Assembly: GCF_037392515.1 (NCBI RefSeq)
Contig: NC_090285.1
Location: 5,211,501 to 5,275,500 of the forward strand
DNA length: 64,000 bases
Source of the DNA: Haliotis asinina
Lineage: Eukaryota > Mollusca > Gastropoda > Lepetellida > Haliotidae
Reading direction: 5' to 3'
Both the position numbers and the translations under genes were made by a program. A model generated the notes under the pieces. The model did no database searches. It was not told where the DNA came from and saw only the letters and a list, made by a program, of their open reading frames with translations. Each line of letters begins with the position of its first letter. Position 1 is the stretch's first letter. Shown in pieces: positions 1 to 10,682 of the stretch.

Positions 1-1560
1 TAAATCGACAACCGAAGGTTAAATCACCTTACTAGGGACCATGGGGACTTACAGTACCTTTGCCACCCGCATGGGCACCTAATTGGGTTTACACCATCCG
101 TTCAGCCGCGGGCGATTGTAGGAAATATTTAGCCAAACTTTAAAAGAAAGAAAGTACTACATGTCAAAAATTCTGGTAAGATTTACATTTACTTTGAACG
201 TTTTGCGACTTACGTAGCCTCTGAGGAGGACAATAAATTTACAAAACTTTAACCTCCTTGAGGCTACAGCCACTAACAATCTAAGTTTCTAATTTAAAGT
301 TCAAATCATTACAACAATATCGACGAAATATATCAACCAAACATTTATCAAGCAGTTCAGTTTCTTTTAAAACCTTAATAATTAAATGATAATTAACCTG
401 GTTAAACCATTTTAAAACCTTAAATATACTAGAAATTGATTCTTTCATGACAAGGGTTACAAAGAGTCTCACCTTTAAATATATCTATACTCGTGCGTAC
501 ATCCTGAGTGGCCAATGCGACATTGTCCCATAATGACCTCAAATCTGGACTGAAAACCCACGTATGTGCAACCAAAATAGGGTTATAGTGCATATAATTT
601 ATCGATACCTACTTGGGTGTACCACTTCTTCTGCATCAGATCACGGATGTATGTTCTAATCATAGCTTTGTAATCAGAGTATGGGATAAGGTATCACAAA
701 TTTGTTGAATGCTGCCTTCGCAGCAAAATCGGCCATTGTGCTACCAGAGATTCCCATATGGCCGATTAACCAACAAAAGACGATGGCGGACTGGCCAGTG
801 GCAAGATCATTATATAATTCAACGATTTTAATTAAAAGTGGATGTTGAAAAGACGATTTTTAATAGCCCGAAGGCAAGAAACAGGATCTGAAAATATTAT
901 GTATTATATATATTTAGGTTCTTGTTAATATATTTAAGAGCTTTGAGTATGGCATTAGCTTCTGTCGTTAAAATAAAGCTGTTGTCAGGTAATAGAGAAG
1001 ATATTATTCTAAATCCGACAAGAGTGGCACAGGTCACAGCGCCACCATCTTTGATCCCATCTGTAAATAAGGATTTGTTACGTTTCATATTACTTTTTAA
1101 CTGATTCAATTCTTGTTTACATTAGTTTCTTATTTTTAAAATGTTGTCCGTGTTAGGTCAACGCGAGGCCTCACCAATTGCTAAGGAGGAGAAGAAAGAA
1201 GACGGGAAGAGATATAATTTCCAGCTAAATGCCAGCAGCTGAACCCAAGAAGGGGAACAAGAGAAGACGTTTTGCTGTACATATCCTCATAAACAGTATT
1301 GGAAACACATTACTGGGTTAGAGTCACTAGAATATAGTTTTGTCGTATATTGTAAGGATAATTTTATAAGATGTTGTTTTAGAGATGGCTCATTGGCCTC
1401 TAGATAAAGACTTTGAATAGGACAAGTACAGAAAGATCCATCAAGTTTGAGACCTTGGTGATGAACAGAATCTAATATTTTAAGATTTCTTTTGCGGTTT
1501 ATGCACATGAAGCAGACTTCCCAGCTTTGCGAGGGAAAAAAATCAGGTCTGTGTATTTGA
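1..1560 (-). mobile_element. LINE 3' half with RNase H (I/Nimb-like), decayed
   Basis: This is a 5'-truncated non-LTR retrotransposon on the minus strand. Reading leftward, 1287-1508 encodes the post-RT segment (motifs 'KILDSVHHQGLKL' and 'SLYLEANEPSL'). Positions 740-1109 encode an RNase H-like domain ('SLFTDGIKDGGAV', 'AEANAILKALKYI'-like, then 'HMGISGSTMADFAAKAA'). Positions 480-660 encode a C-terminal region like 'CRIGHSGCTHEY'. Positions 281-472 may be the last coding stretch. Positions 1-240 would be 3' UTR running off the left edge. A LINE with an RNase H domain after the RT fits the I/Nimb/Jockey-type groups. The frame is interrupted several times, so it is dead. It may be the same family as the endonuclease/RT fragment at 7480-9570. 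The family call is by motif memory only. Confidence 0.6.
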
Positions 1561-1740
1561 CCATTAGTGTTAAGCCAGTTTTACTTATGTTGTTTCTTCT
1601 CATGTAATCCGGATTATATGCCTGATTGATCAGCTCGTTAGTTCTACTGGCCTACTTTGCTGATACCCTGGTACATACAAAATGAAATCAGATGTATATT
1701 TTTTACATATATTGAACACATTTACAACTTATATCTGTAC

Positions 1741-3516
1741 AGGTCACATGCGAAACGAAGCAGCCGCGATACCGAATCCAGACAGGGTCGGTTGGTGTGC
1801 ACTCATTTGTAACGATGCCTTGTCATCGGTTCACTTGCCGATACGCTTAACCCGTTCTTTGTTTATAGCTTATAATCCCGATAAAAGGTCACATGCAATC
1901 AAAAAATCAAACATAATTAAAATACAATTATCACTTATTCATGACATCTAATATACATTGCTGCTTCTTAAAAACAAATAAACAAAATTATAAGAGTACA
2001 ATCGCGATTTAAATGTGCAGTCTTTTGTACTTGGGCTTATTTCCCTCGAAACGAAGCCCTCGTGAGACCGAACCCAGTCATAGCGAACCCAGTCATAGCG
2101 TGTGGCTGTGCACTCAAGGGTAACGACGACTTCCGATTGGCTGGTTCATTTCCTGATACGCCGAGGGCTCATTGTGTGTACAGAAAGATGATCTGTTTGG
2201 TGGGCTTTTTATAAGTATGGCTAGTCACAAGAAAATAAGATTCTTTATGGATAACAACTTCATTTATTGTACTTGATGCGTCGTTTCAGTATGGATTCAT
2301 ATACCGTTGTCAAACAAAATCATTTACACTAGTTGAAGTTGTTATCCCTAGAGAATGTATATAGAGATGTTGCGTTTTGAAAATACACGTTCTCTGAATT
2401 TGAGTTCGATCAAATAAAAAATCATCTCATCTGAGATGGTGAACTACTGCGTGACTGGAAAGTATCATTCGTCCAAGTACAAAGCAGGACTTGAAAGAGT
2501 TTGCACCAGTTTCTGTAAAATCCAGTCATATGAAAAAATGACTGTAGTTTGTTTGCAATCCACAGACATAAAAACGTGTCATGTGTACAAGTATCACACC
2601 TGCCTAATTAGATAATGTGGCAGAGACTGGACACGGGTGCACGAGTCATAAATCAATTTATTTGGTTTATGGTGCATAGCCTGATAGGTGTTAAGTTCAA
2701 ATTGTATGTGGTCAATGATTGAAGCTGTCTATTGTATATTGTTACTAGCAGGCAGGCAGGCAGACATACAGGTGTCAATAAACCAGACATTGAGCTTTCT
2801 CTGTGACAGAGGCTGCTTACTACAATCAACACGTTTTTCTCATGTAACGAGTAGGTTATTTACTCGTTTCTGTACACAACCAAGATTAGACTACTGCTCT
2901 CGCATGCATACTGTTTCAAGCTCCGCGAACCTATTCACTGCACATGCGTTATGGGCGCAGCGCAGCACAGCTGTTGAAACCAGTTTTTCCCCCAGCGCTG
3001 GGGATGGGGTGTGTGTGGGGGGGGTGTTTAGTGAATCGTTTGGAAGGTATCAGAATCTGCAAAGTTGTGTTTTACGTTGCATGTGACCTTTAAATTGCAG
3101 TAACTGACGTGGTGCATTGCATATTGTCACTAGCAGACAGGCTTGCAGACTTTTAGGTGTCAATATACCAAACATTAAGTTTTCTCTGTGAAAGAGTTTG
3201 CTTATCGCGATCAAAATGTGGTTTTTTTATGTAATGAGTAGATCATTTACTTGCTTATGTACACAACCAAGATTAGACTACTGCTCACGACCTCATACTC
3301 CGGGCAGGCATACTGTTTGAAGCTCTGCGAACCTACTCAGCATAGCAGTTGAAACCACGTTTTCCAATTTAGTGAATCATTTGAACTCCGATTTTGCGGG
3401 ATTTTCTTATCGCATTTTTTCAACTTTATAGGTTGATTTTTTATGATTTGCTTCGGTAGGTGTATACCGAAAGGTATCAGAATATGCAAAACTGTGTTTT
3501 ACGTTGCATGTGACCT
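1741..3516. mobile_element. Kolobok-like nonautonomous DNA transposon, outer copy split by a related copy
   Basis: The terminal sequence AGGTCACATGCG starts at 1741 and its inverse GCATGTGACCT ends at 3516. Positions 1741-1885 match the first part of the related elements at 1886 and 37801. Positions 3094-3516 match their last ~400 bp. The central THAP-coding part is absent from this copy, and another family member (1886-3089) sits between the two halves. The flanking tetranucleotides are GTAC and GTAT, which are near-duplicates but not TTAA, so the target duplication is either decayed or misread. It encodes nothing intact. Confidence 0.5.
1886..3089 (+). mobile_element. Kolobok-like THAP-bearing DNA transposon remnant (inner copy)
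   Basis: The element is about 1.2 kb with terminal inverted repeats AGGTCACATGCAA (1886) and TTGCATGTGACCT (ending 3089). The right flank is TTAA (3090-3093) and the left flank is TAAA, a near match to a TTAA target duplication. It is homologous throughout to the element at 37801-39083. Around 2435-2545 it carries a decayed piece resembling the start of a THAP zinc-binding domain ('MVNYCVTG' then 'HSSKYKAGLE'). THAP-bearing transposases combined with TTAA duplications are described for the Kolobok superfamily. The 132-residue open frame at 2688-3086 lies in noncoding repeat sequence and is not a gene. Confidence 0.55.
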
Positions 3517-3929
3517 GTATGTAGTATTCCAGTGAACACTTTTCATATCACTATGACATTTTGAACTCGTTCAGTATGTAGGTGTGATACTTGACTGACC
3601 AGTATTCATTAAGTTAATAAATCAATCAAGAAATCTCATCCTGAAACTTCCAACAGTTGCAAGACCAGTTCCGTGAACATCAAGGAAAAAAAACACAGTC
3701 TACTTCATGTGCATAGCTGACTTGAAAACCTAAAGGTCCACGTCAAGTGCAGACACCTTTGCAGGCTGTACCATAATGGAGTTTAGAACGGACGAGTGAT
3801 CTGTATAATTCGAGTAGGGTCTTCTGACCCCCTCCCCACTTGGAGTTTGAATCAGCCTCTAATACATCAAGAGCCTTGAGACATTTAGCTATCAGAAATT
3901 CAATATGTGGTAAGACAGATAGAAGACAG
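3517..3929. other. Unassigned intergenic stretch
   Basis: I recognise no gene, RNA or repeat here beyond ordinary AT-rich sequence. It separates the Kolobok-like nest from the L1-like fragment. Confidence 0.4.
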
Positions 3930-5267
3930 TACCTTAGCTAAAATAACTGTACGCGGGTCCAACAATGACAACCCATCATTTGTTGAAGAACTTGATTCTG
4001 ATGTAAAAACCCTAGAGTAGTCATGTCGTCATTTTCGGTGACGGGAATGTCATCCAAAACTATGTCCTAGACGATCATAATTATGACAATATAACCAATC
4101 CAAAAGCTAGGCAACAACTGCTAAAACTAAAGGATGAGCTAGACCTAGTTGATCCTTGGCGAGATCAAAATCCGTCAATAAGACATTTTACTTGGAGACA
4201 GCCTACACCTACGAAGCAAGCAAGACTAGATTACTTTCTCATTTCACCTGTTACGGTTAAGAATTTTGCCGTGACAAAAGGTGTAAGAAATCCCCTGTGA
4301 ACCAGCAAAACAGAAACAAAGACAAGTCTAAAACATTCAAATATTGTATTATGTAGCAAAGAGAGCACGCTATACAAAGTCGCAATACCGAATTTCACAA
4401 TACCGATTTCAAATAGAATACAAATGAGACAAAATCTAAGGCGATGGGTCACAAAATATATGTAGCAACTCAACAAAGTCTTAGTGAGAGAGAGAGAAAC
4501 GGTTATGCAGAATGTAACACAGCGAGAGGTCTGACAGCGGCTATGAAGATCAAGTGTTGACGGATATTGATGATGTATACGCCAGTTAAACTCTGCGTGT
4601 CCCTGTCCAACACGGCAACTAGCATGTATATATACTGTCATAGTTTCAAGAACGTTCGAGTTATTACGACCATCGCCACTAACGTGGAGAGCTCTAGAAA
4701 CAGTCTCCCGGAAGTCAACAAATAGAAAGCCAAGGGCAGATAACTCCAAAGTACTGCCTTAGAGGCGTGCCGCTTGAACAATTTTCTGTGGTAAATGTCA
4801 CCCATTATAACTAACACTAAAACTTTAAATATTGTGACCCAATTACAACTACCGCAGTAATAATTAATAACTCAAATCACGGAAAATACACTCTTGTAAC
4901 ATACTCAACATGATCGCGTCTGTAACCAAAACTGAAATTGAACAATTTATAAATCTCTTATATCCAGGGCCGTCAAATTAACTAAACTGACGCGAGGAAA
5001 AGGGTTAATAATTCTCTTTTAAAGGATCCAGATTATGTGCAGTTAGTTAAAAGAATCATATATTAAAAGAAACTGTAGATCAATGACAATGATGTTAGCA
5101 TAAACGACCAGGTTTTAAAATGATAACATTGAATGTCAGAGGTAAAACAATTGAGTACTCTGCTAATAAGAAAAGACAGGAAAAACAGGAAAAAGAAATA
5201 CAACTACATTAGAGAATGTCAGTCAAGATTTAGACAAGGAAAGGATAAGGAAAGTTTATATTCTTAC
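3930..5267 (+). mobile_element. L1-like LINE fragment (endonuclease and linker), interrupted
   Basis: Positions 3930-4248 encode the second half of an apurinic-type LINE endonuclease: 'DNPSFVEELDSDVKTLE', then a degenerate GDxN box ('GDGNVIQNYVLDD'), 'LLKLKDELDLVDPWRDQNP', 'FTWRQPTP' and 'QARLDYFLIS'. Positions 4985-5267 contain pieces of the L1 linker that precedes the RT ('DPDYVQLVKR', 'NVRGKTIEYSANKKRQ'). These two pieces are normally only a few tens of residues apart; here they are separated by the LTR-like repeat at 4249-4901. Several frame breaks are present and no RT domain follows, so this is a dead fragment. Confidence 0.55.
4249..4901 (+). repeat. LTR-like repeat, probable solo LTR (left member of an inverted pair)
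   Basis: This 653-bp unit starts TGTTACGG and ends TTGTAACA, giving TG...CA ends with a short terminal inversion (TGTTAC/GTAACA). It is homologous in inverse orientation to 5268-5925; shared blocks include the start around 4250-4345 and a TATGCAGAATGTAACACAGC block near 4505. No clear target duplication is visible. A 172-residue open frame on the minus strand (4231-4749) covers most of it but matches nothing I recognise and is not preserved in the other copy, so I do not call it a gene. It is a fossil with no internal coding region. Confidence 0.45.
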
Positions 5268-5925
5268 TGTTACGAGAGTGTATTGTCTGTAAATTGTATT
5301 ATTACTTAGGTAATAATTATTATTGGGTCACAACGTTTATTGTTTTGAATGATAGTTATTATGGGTCACATTTCGTATCATAAATGTTCACTACTTTTCG
5401 TATTTTGGCAGCAGCACTTTAAGGAAGTGCTCTAGAGTTGCCTCCCTTGATTAACTGTCTACTTCCGGAAGACTAATACTGTTCCAGAGATTTCCACGTT
5501 TATGGCGAAGGTGGTATGTGCTCGAACATTCAGGAAACGTTGACTTGATATATAGAGGCTAGTTGCCGTGTTGTCGACACGGATACAGATAAACCTGAGT
5601 ACATAACTGCCAATCTCCGTCAACGCTTGATCAACATAACCGTTGCCTGGCCGCTCGCTGTGTTACATTCTGCATAACTGTTTCTCACTCTCCCACCAAA
5701 ACTTCGGTGAGTTGACATTATATTTGTGACACATTACTTCAGAACTGACTCAGTTTTATTACACATGAAACCTCTAAAGTGAATCTTTGTATTTTGCCTC
5801 TTATCTTGCCTTTGCTTTTGCTGAATACAAAAATATTGAAAATTTTAGACTTGTCAGTGTTATATTTTGCTGGTTCTGTGGGGATTTCTTACACCTTTTG
5901 TCACGGCAAAGTTTTAACCGTAACA
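5268..5925 (-). repeat. LTR-like repeat, probable solo LTR (right member of an inverted pair)
   Basis: This 658-bp unit is the reverse-complement relative of 4249-4901, with the same TG...CA ends. It is flanked by TTAC on both sides (5264-5267 and 5926-5929), a plausible 4-bp target duplication as seen with some LTR retrotransposons. No internal coding region is present. The divergence between the two units is visible by eye, so neither insertion is recent. Confidence 0.5.
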
Positions 5926-6149
5926 TTACTAATATACTGAAAACCTTCAAAAACGCAATTTGACAATCATTCATACTTTCTTTACTCAAACAAATATCAA
6001 CATATAGAGATGTAACTGTCAGATATGTTTTGAGTAAACATCTGTGGATAACTTAACCGGAAAATGTCCAATCAACTACGTATGTGACGCAACAACGACA
6101 TCAAACAAAAGAGGGGTCACTCGCAGTCAATATATTGTGTGTCTACCAG

Positions 6150-6490
6150 TCAATATATGGTGTGACGTGCTCGCAGACTCCGGGGCATTGGAAGACACAG
6201 ATTTCTTAGGAACTGGTGTGGGATGGTCTGCCAGTGATGTTGAAGCGATGTCCCAGTTGTCCTCTTTGCAGTATCAGCAACTGTTTTGAATCGATTTCGC
6301 AAGTGTGAGACTCGGATATTGCGGTCCTGTCGAGTTATCGTCAAAGTTGGTGCACCAGGTCGCAGACAAATGCAACATTTCCGGTGGCCCGGAAACGTTG
6401 TCTGAGTGACCAATAGTGGATGGATGCACATTACAGTGCCTGACAATGATCACATCTGAAGCAACTTCGCTAACCATACCGAGACCCCGA
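6150..6490 (-). mobile_element. Tc1-like transposase fragment
   Basis: The minus strand encodes pieces of the N-terminal DNA-binding half of a Tc1-family transposase. These are a decayed helix-turn-helix segment ('SEVASDV' then 'CNVHPSTIGHSDNVSG'), followed in another frame by 'RPGAPTLTITRQDRNIRVSHLRNRF', whose core resembles the family's 'GRPRVTTxxQDRxIRxxHLRxRF' segment. No catalytic DDE part or terminal repeats were found. It is a short dead remnant abutting a LINE fragment on the same strand. Confidence 0.5.
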
Positions 6491-6499
6491 TTCTTTTCG

Positions 6500-7230
6500 T
6501 CTTGTGTCAAGCGTGTCGTTTTCTCAACAGCATTTGGAGATCTATTACCAATTTGTAGCATGAATTTGCAGAACTTACGATGTACAATTCCAATATTCTC
6601 TCTCTTTTGGAACCCCCAAATTTCAGAGCCATATGTAAGTATTGGTACAATTTTCTTCTTGAAAATATATAATGCATCAGAAAAACACATATCATACCGT
6701 CGTATTAATGACTTAACAGGCCAGAGTGCTTTACTAGCTTGTTCAGAATGATTTTAACATGCTCTAGTCCAGATTAATTTGGGTGTTACTACAAGTCCAA
6801 GGTACTTATAAGCCCTTACAGTTTCCACTGGTGAACCATTATATAGCCATTTGTCATTTTTAGATAGTGGACCGCCCATCTTGAAGACAATAATTTTACT
6901 TTTATCAATATTTATATCCATGCCCCATTTGTAAGAATACATGTGCAACGCGTCAAGACGACGTTGGAGTTTAACGACAGAGTCAGCAACCAAAATCAGA
7001 TCACCTGCAAACAACAATGCAATGATGTTTAGCATATTTCTGACATAAACATGCCATCCTGAAAATTAGTTTCTGGTGACGCTTTGAGTTCACTAATGAA
7101 CAAAGAAAACAGCACAGGACTGAGGACACAACCTTGACGCACTCCACAGGAGCTGCTAAGCAAAAGCTCGATAAATATAAACATATCAAAAGGAAAGGTA
7201 CACCGATAGAAATAATAACCCACTTAACCT
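6500..7230 (-). mobile_element. LINE reverse transcriptase fragment (YGSEIWG type, no RNase H)
   Basis: The minus strand from 7223 encodes RT motif 'GVRQGCVLSPVLFSLFISEL', then the palm region 'LLFAGDLILVADSVVKLQRRLDAL' (normally FADD; here GD), then 'MGGPLSKNDKWLYNGSPV' and 'YKYLGLVVTPKLIWT' (6754-7035), then 'PILTYGSEIWGFQKRENI' (about 6600). This layout is common in invertebrate LINEs lacking RNase H. The parts lie in different frames and the catalytic aspartate pair is damaged, so the element is dead. Similar pieces occur on the plus strand at 29830-30850 and 52100-53170. Confidence 0.55.
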
Positions 7231-7479
7231 CATCACATTAATAACAATGCATTATATATTCACCTGAAGGTCACAAAAGTAAGTGTCCGAATTCAAAGAA
7301 ATCCAAACGGAGCTAACAGATTATTACTGACTAACCAAATATGCAGCCTCCATAAATTCAAATATAGACACGGTTTATAAGTACTCGTCGAGTTGCAATT
7401 GACTTTTAGTTAATTGTCATGAAGTATGAATGAGTATGCTCGACTGTAAAAATGCAACAAAAATAAAGAAATTATAAAA

Positions 7480-9570
7480 AAGTTAATTGAGATAAATGGC
7501 CTTTTAAACCCATCTCATGAAGATCTTTTAAAATTCCATACTTCAAGGTCGTATCATAAGCTTTTTTTCTAAATCGAAAAATATGGATACAGCATGATGT
7601 GTTTTCAAGGGAGCATATTTATCATGTGATTATTTGTTTCCAGGAACTATATTAGTCCGTTATTGACCATTCTCTGCATGGTCTTACATAAACAGCTGGT
7701 AACAGATACTGCACTATAACTAAAAGGGTCTGCTTTACCCCGGCCAGGTTTAGGTATTACAATGATGACAGTTTTTCGCCACGAAGAAGGGAAATTCCCA
7801 GTAGTCCATATATTGTCAAAGATACATAACTTCAAGACAAGTGTCATGAGGTAAATGTTTTAATAGCTGATAATGAATATTATCATCCCCTGTTGCTGTA
7901 TCGTGAGCTTGCTCTGAAGCAGTGTGCAATTCACGTAATGAGAAAAGTTCATAATAGTCCTCACCGTTACCAGAAATAAAATTACGTTTCTTTTTTTCCC
8001 TTCCTGATCTATACATTTCTGAAAATTTGGTGTGTAACTTCATGAGGAGGAATGTTAGGCTAACGATTTCCCAAGTTTCATTGCGATAGCTTCTGTATCT
8101 GTTAGTAATGTGCTACCCTCTTTTATATGGTGAACACGGAATGCGGAACCTTTCCCTGTAAATTTTTGTATGATACTCAAAACTTTAGACATTGGAGTTC
8201 AAGGATTGAGTTTAGATACATACGTCTGCAAAGAATGGCGTTTAGATTGTTTGAAGGTGCGTCCCGGCTTTAGCACTTGATATCTTAAATTTGTGTAATA
8301 GACTTTTCTGCCCAGTGACAGCTGAAGTTGGCTATTCTCTGGTTTTGGAGCTTGCATTGTGTATTTTGTATGTGGTGATGAACCTTCCTGAACCTTTCCC
8401 TATCCAACCTAATCTATACCTAGCCAAACCACCTAAGCTAACCTATACCTAATAACCTAAGCTGACCCCAAATCCTACCAAGCAATGGCTCTGATTTCAA
8501 AGCCTATGCCCAAAACAAATGAATATATTAATTTTCTGTGGTAAACTAAAAAGCTTATCTACTTGGTCTGGATTACCAGGACTCAAACAACTAAAACAAA
8601 TGTCCTCACCTCTAACAGACCAGTGGACTAAGGACATGGAGTGCTATGTAGCTACTGTGAGGTGATTGCGGAAATATTGTTCTGCCTTCCTCCTAGCTTC
8701 TCTAGCTTGTTTACAGTCTTCAGCATACCATGCTTTTCGTATATTTCGATTTGTAGAGGATTTATGAATAGTTTCATTTGCATATGTCAGTAGTGAATCG
8801 GATTGGAAGTAAATTAATTCAAATTTTATTTTTTGGTGTAATTGTACCATGGCATGGAGTATCGAATAAGGGGGGCGTTTGTGAAATCATTATCTTGATG
8901 GAGGTGCAGTATCATGACAGAGGTGCAGTATCAATCAGATAATTGAATGATAAACTGACCATTCGAATTCGTTGATCAGTTCTGAATCTGTTAGCGACAC
9001 AAATAGAGTGAGGAGTATGTGCCTGTAGCAGGATGTAAACATGAATTCGTTGATCAGTCTTAAATCTGCTGGCGACAAATCAAGTGCGGAGTTTGCACCT
9101 GTAACAGTTTATAAATATGTATGTGAATCATCATTAGAAATACATAAGTCATTACTAGTAGCACAATCTTCTAGGACCTTGCCCTTAGTGTTTGTGTATA
9201 GACCATCCCAGACATTGAAGCCATTCAGTTCACCCATGATGACACATGGTTTATGGCGGAACATACAATGAACACAATGTAAACATCATATTTAATGGAA
9301 TTCTAACGACAACAGCCTGAAAATTACTGTTCAGTTTAACAGGGCTGTGGACTCATAACATAGAGGAACCTCCAGTGGTCCAGTCGCCAGGAGGAGAACA
9401 ACAACGACATGAGTTGTACTGACGTAATTAGATTGTGCCTGTCTGCTTTAAATATGATACCTGCAGACAGAAAGCTGATGGTTTGTAGTCTTGGACCAGT
9501 AATTGTAAATCATTAAAATTTGTATTAAATCTTCTACAATTCCACTTAAGCAAAGGTTGACTGGAGATCT
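7480..9570 (-). mobile_element. LINE 5' half: endonuclease and RT (I/Nimb-like), decayed
   Basis: Reading leftward from 9570 the minus strand encodes an AP-like endonuclease start ('LLKWNCRRFNTNFNDLQLL'), a degenerate GDFN box ('IMGELNGFNVWDGLYTNTKG' at about 9180-9260), the connector 'NIRKAWYAEDCKQAREARRK' (8644-8850), an RT entry 'SYSAVSVTSCLCKTMQRMV' (7647-7847) and a palm A-like motif 'FFDLEKAYDTT' (about 7540-7600). Many breaks make it non-functional. The motif set fits the same kind of LINE as at 1-1560, which carries the complementary 3' half. Low-complexity sequence of CCTA/ACCTAA type lies at 8395-8475. Confidence 0.5.
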
Positions 9571-10206
9571 AACACGCCATTTCGTTTAGGCGATACACAT
9601 TTTGTCCTGATTGCTTTTCGTTTCGGTGATTCAAACTTGTTGTGAAGTTTTATAGGATCATTTGATCCTTTTGATATCCCCTCTGTCTGATAGTCAAACC
9701 ATTCCTGTCCCAGACTGAGTTTTTTATGAGTCATGTGTTCCTTATTTCTGAGGTGGGACCACAGAAGCATATTTTGTGAAGAATCAGAAATCTGTTCAGC
9801 TGTGAAGGGATTTGAGACCGAAATAGTGTTGAAAAGCTTGGCAATTTGCCTTTAAACACCATTAGTCAAAACTGAATGCATGTTATTTACACTTTCACAA
9901 ATTTTCACTTTCACCAACAATGCAGTACAAAAAGGTAATTGACACAACCAAACACATTCTGCTTACAGTGCACCTGATTTGACGAGGCTTTTAGCAATGG
10001 CGGTTATTGGCACTATTAACGTTTTCATTGTGGCTGTCGTGGCTGTCATGCTTAAATGTCAGTCACTATTAAAACACATACAGTTCAGCTAAAATGTAAA
10101 GAAGACGGACCATTTCTCTTTCAGAAGAAATCAGACAAAAATGAGTGTGGTCTGTCGGAGAAGACGTCGGCGTTCTTGACTATGGCTTCTTTAAGGACGT
10201 TGTAGC

Positions 10207-10366
10207 TGCTTCGTCTGGTATACTTTAAATAAAAACTAGCAGGTGAGTTTCAACGTTTAATATTGTCGCCATCTTGATATAGAACAAGGCATGCTGGGAT
10301 GCCGGGAGCATTCGTTGAATCCTTGTATCGAGGGAGCATTCATTATTCAGATCTAACATCGTAACA
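10207..10366 (-). repeat. 3' LTR of the Gypsy element
   Basis: This 160-bp copy starts TGCTTCGTCTGG and ends CATCGTAACA in plus-strand reading. It differs at one site from the copy at 15046-15205. The adjacent purine tract on the minus strand marks it as the 3' LTR. Confidence 0.93.
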
Positions 10367-10682
10367 TCCCTCTTTCTTTAAGGAAAAGCGATAAGCTGAT
10401 TAAATTCAAAGTTCATGAAAATTCAGCTCTTATGAAAATCTTATTTCTTTTAACAGTTACGCTTTTAACTATACTCTGAAATAAGATGACAGTCTCTCGT
10501 TGTTTGAGCATCAGTCCATTGAAACTGTTTATCTTTATAATATAATTCAAAAGAATTACTTTAAAACTTTAACTTCAAATTAATACTGAAGATTGTGCTT
10601 CCTGCACTAATACTGAAATCAGGTGTGTCCATCACAAACTATTTGTTCATTGCTCACACTATCCTAACTCTACACAGTCTCT

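Noticed and set aside
2688-3086. 132-residue plus-strand open frame
   Set aside because: It lies in the noncoding 3' portion of the Kolobok-like element and is not kept in the copy at 37801-39083.
4231-4749. 172-residue minus-strand open frame
   Set aside because: It lies within the LTR-like repeat and is not maintained in the inverted relative at 5268-5925; no domain was recognised.
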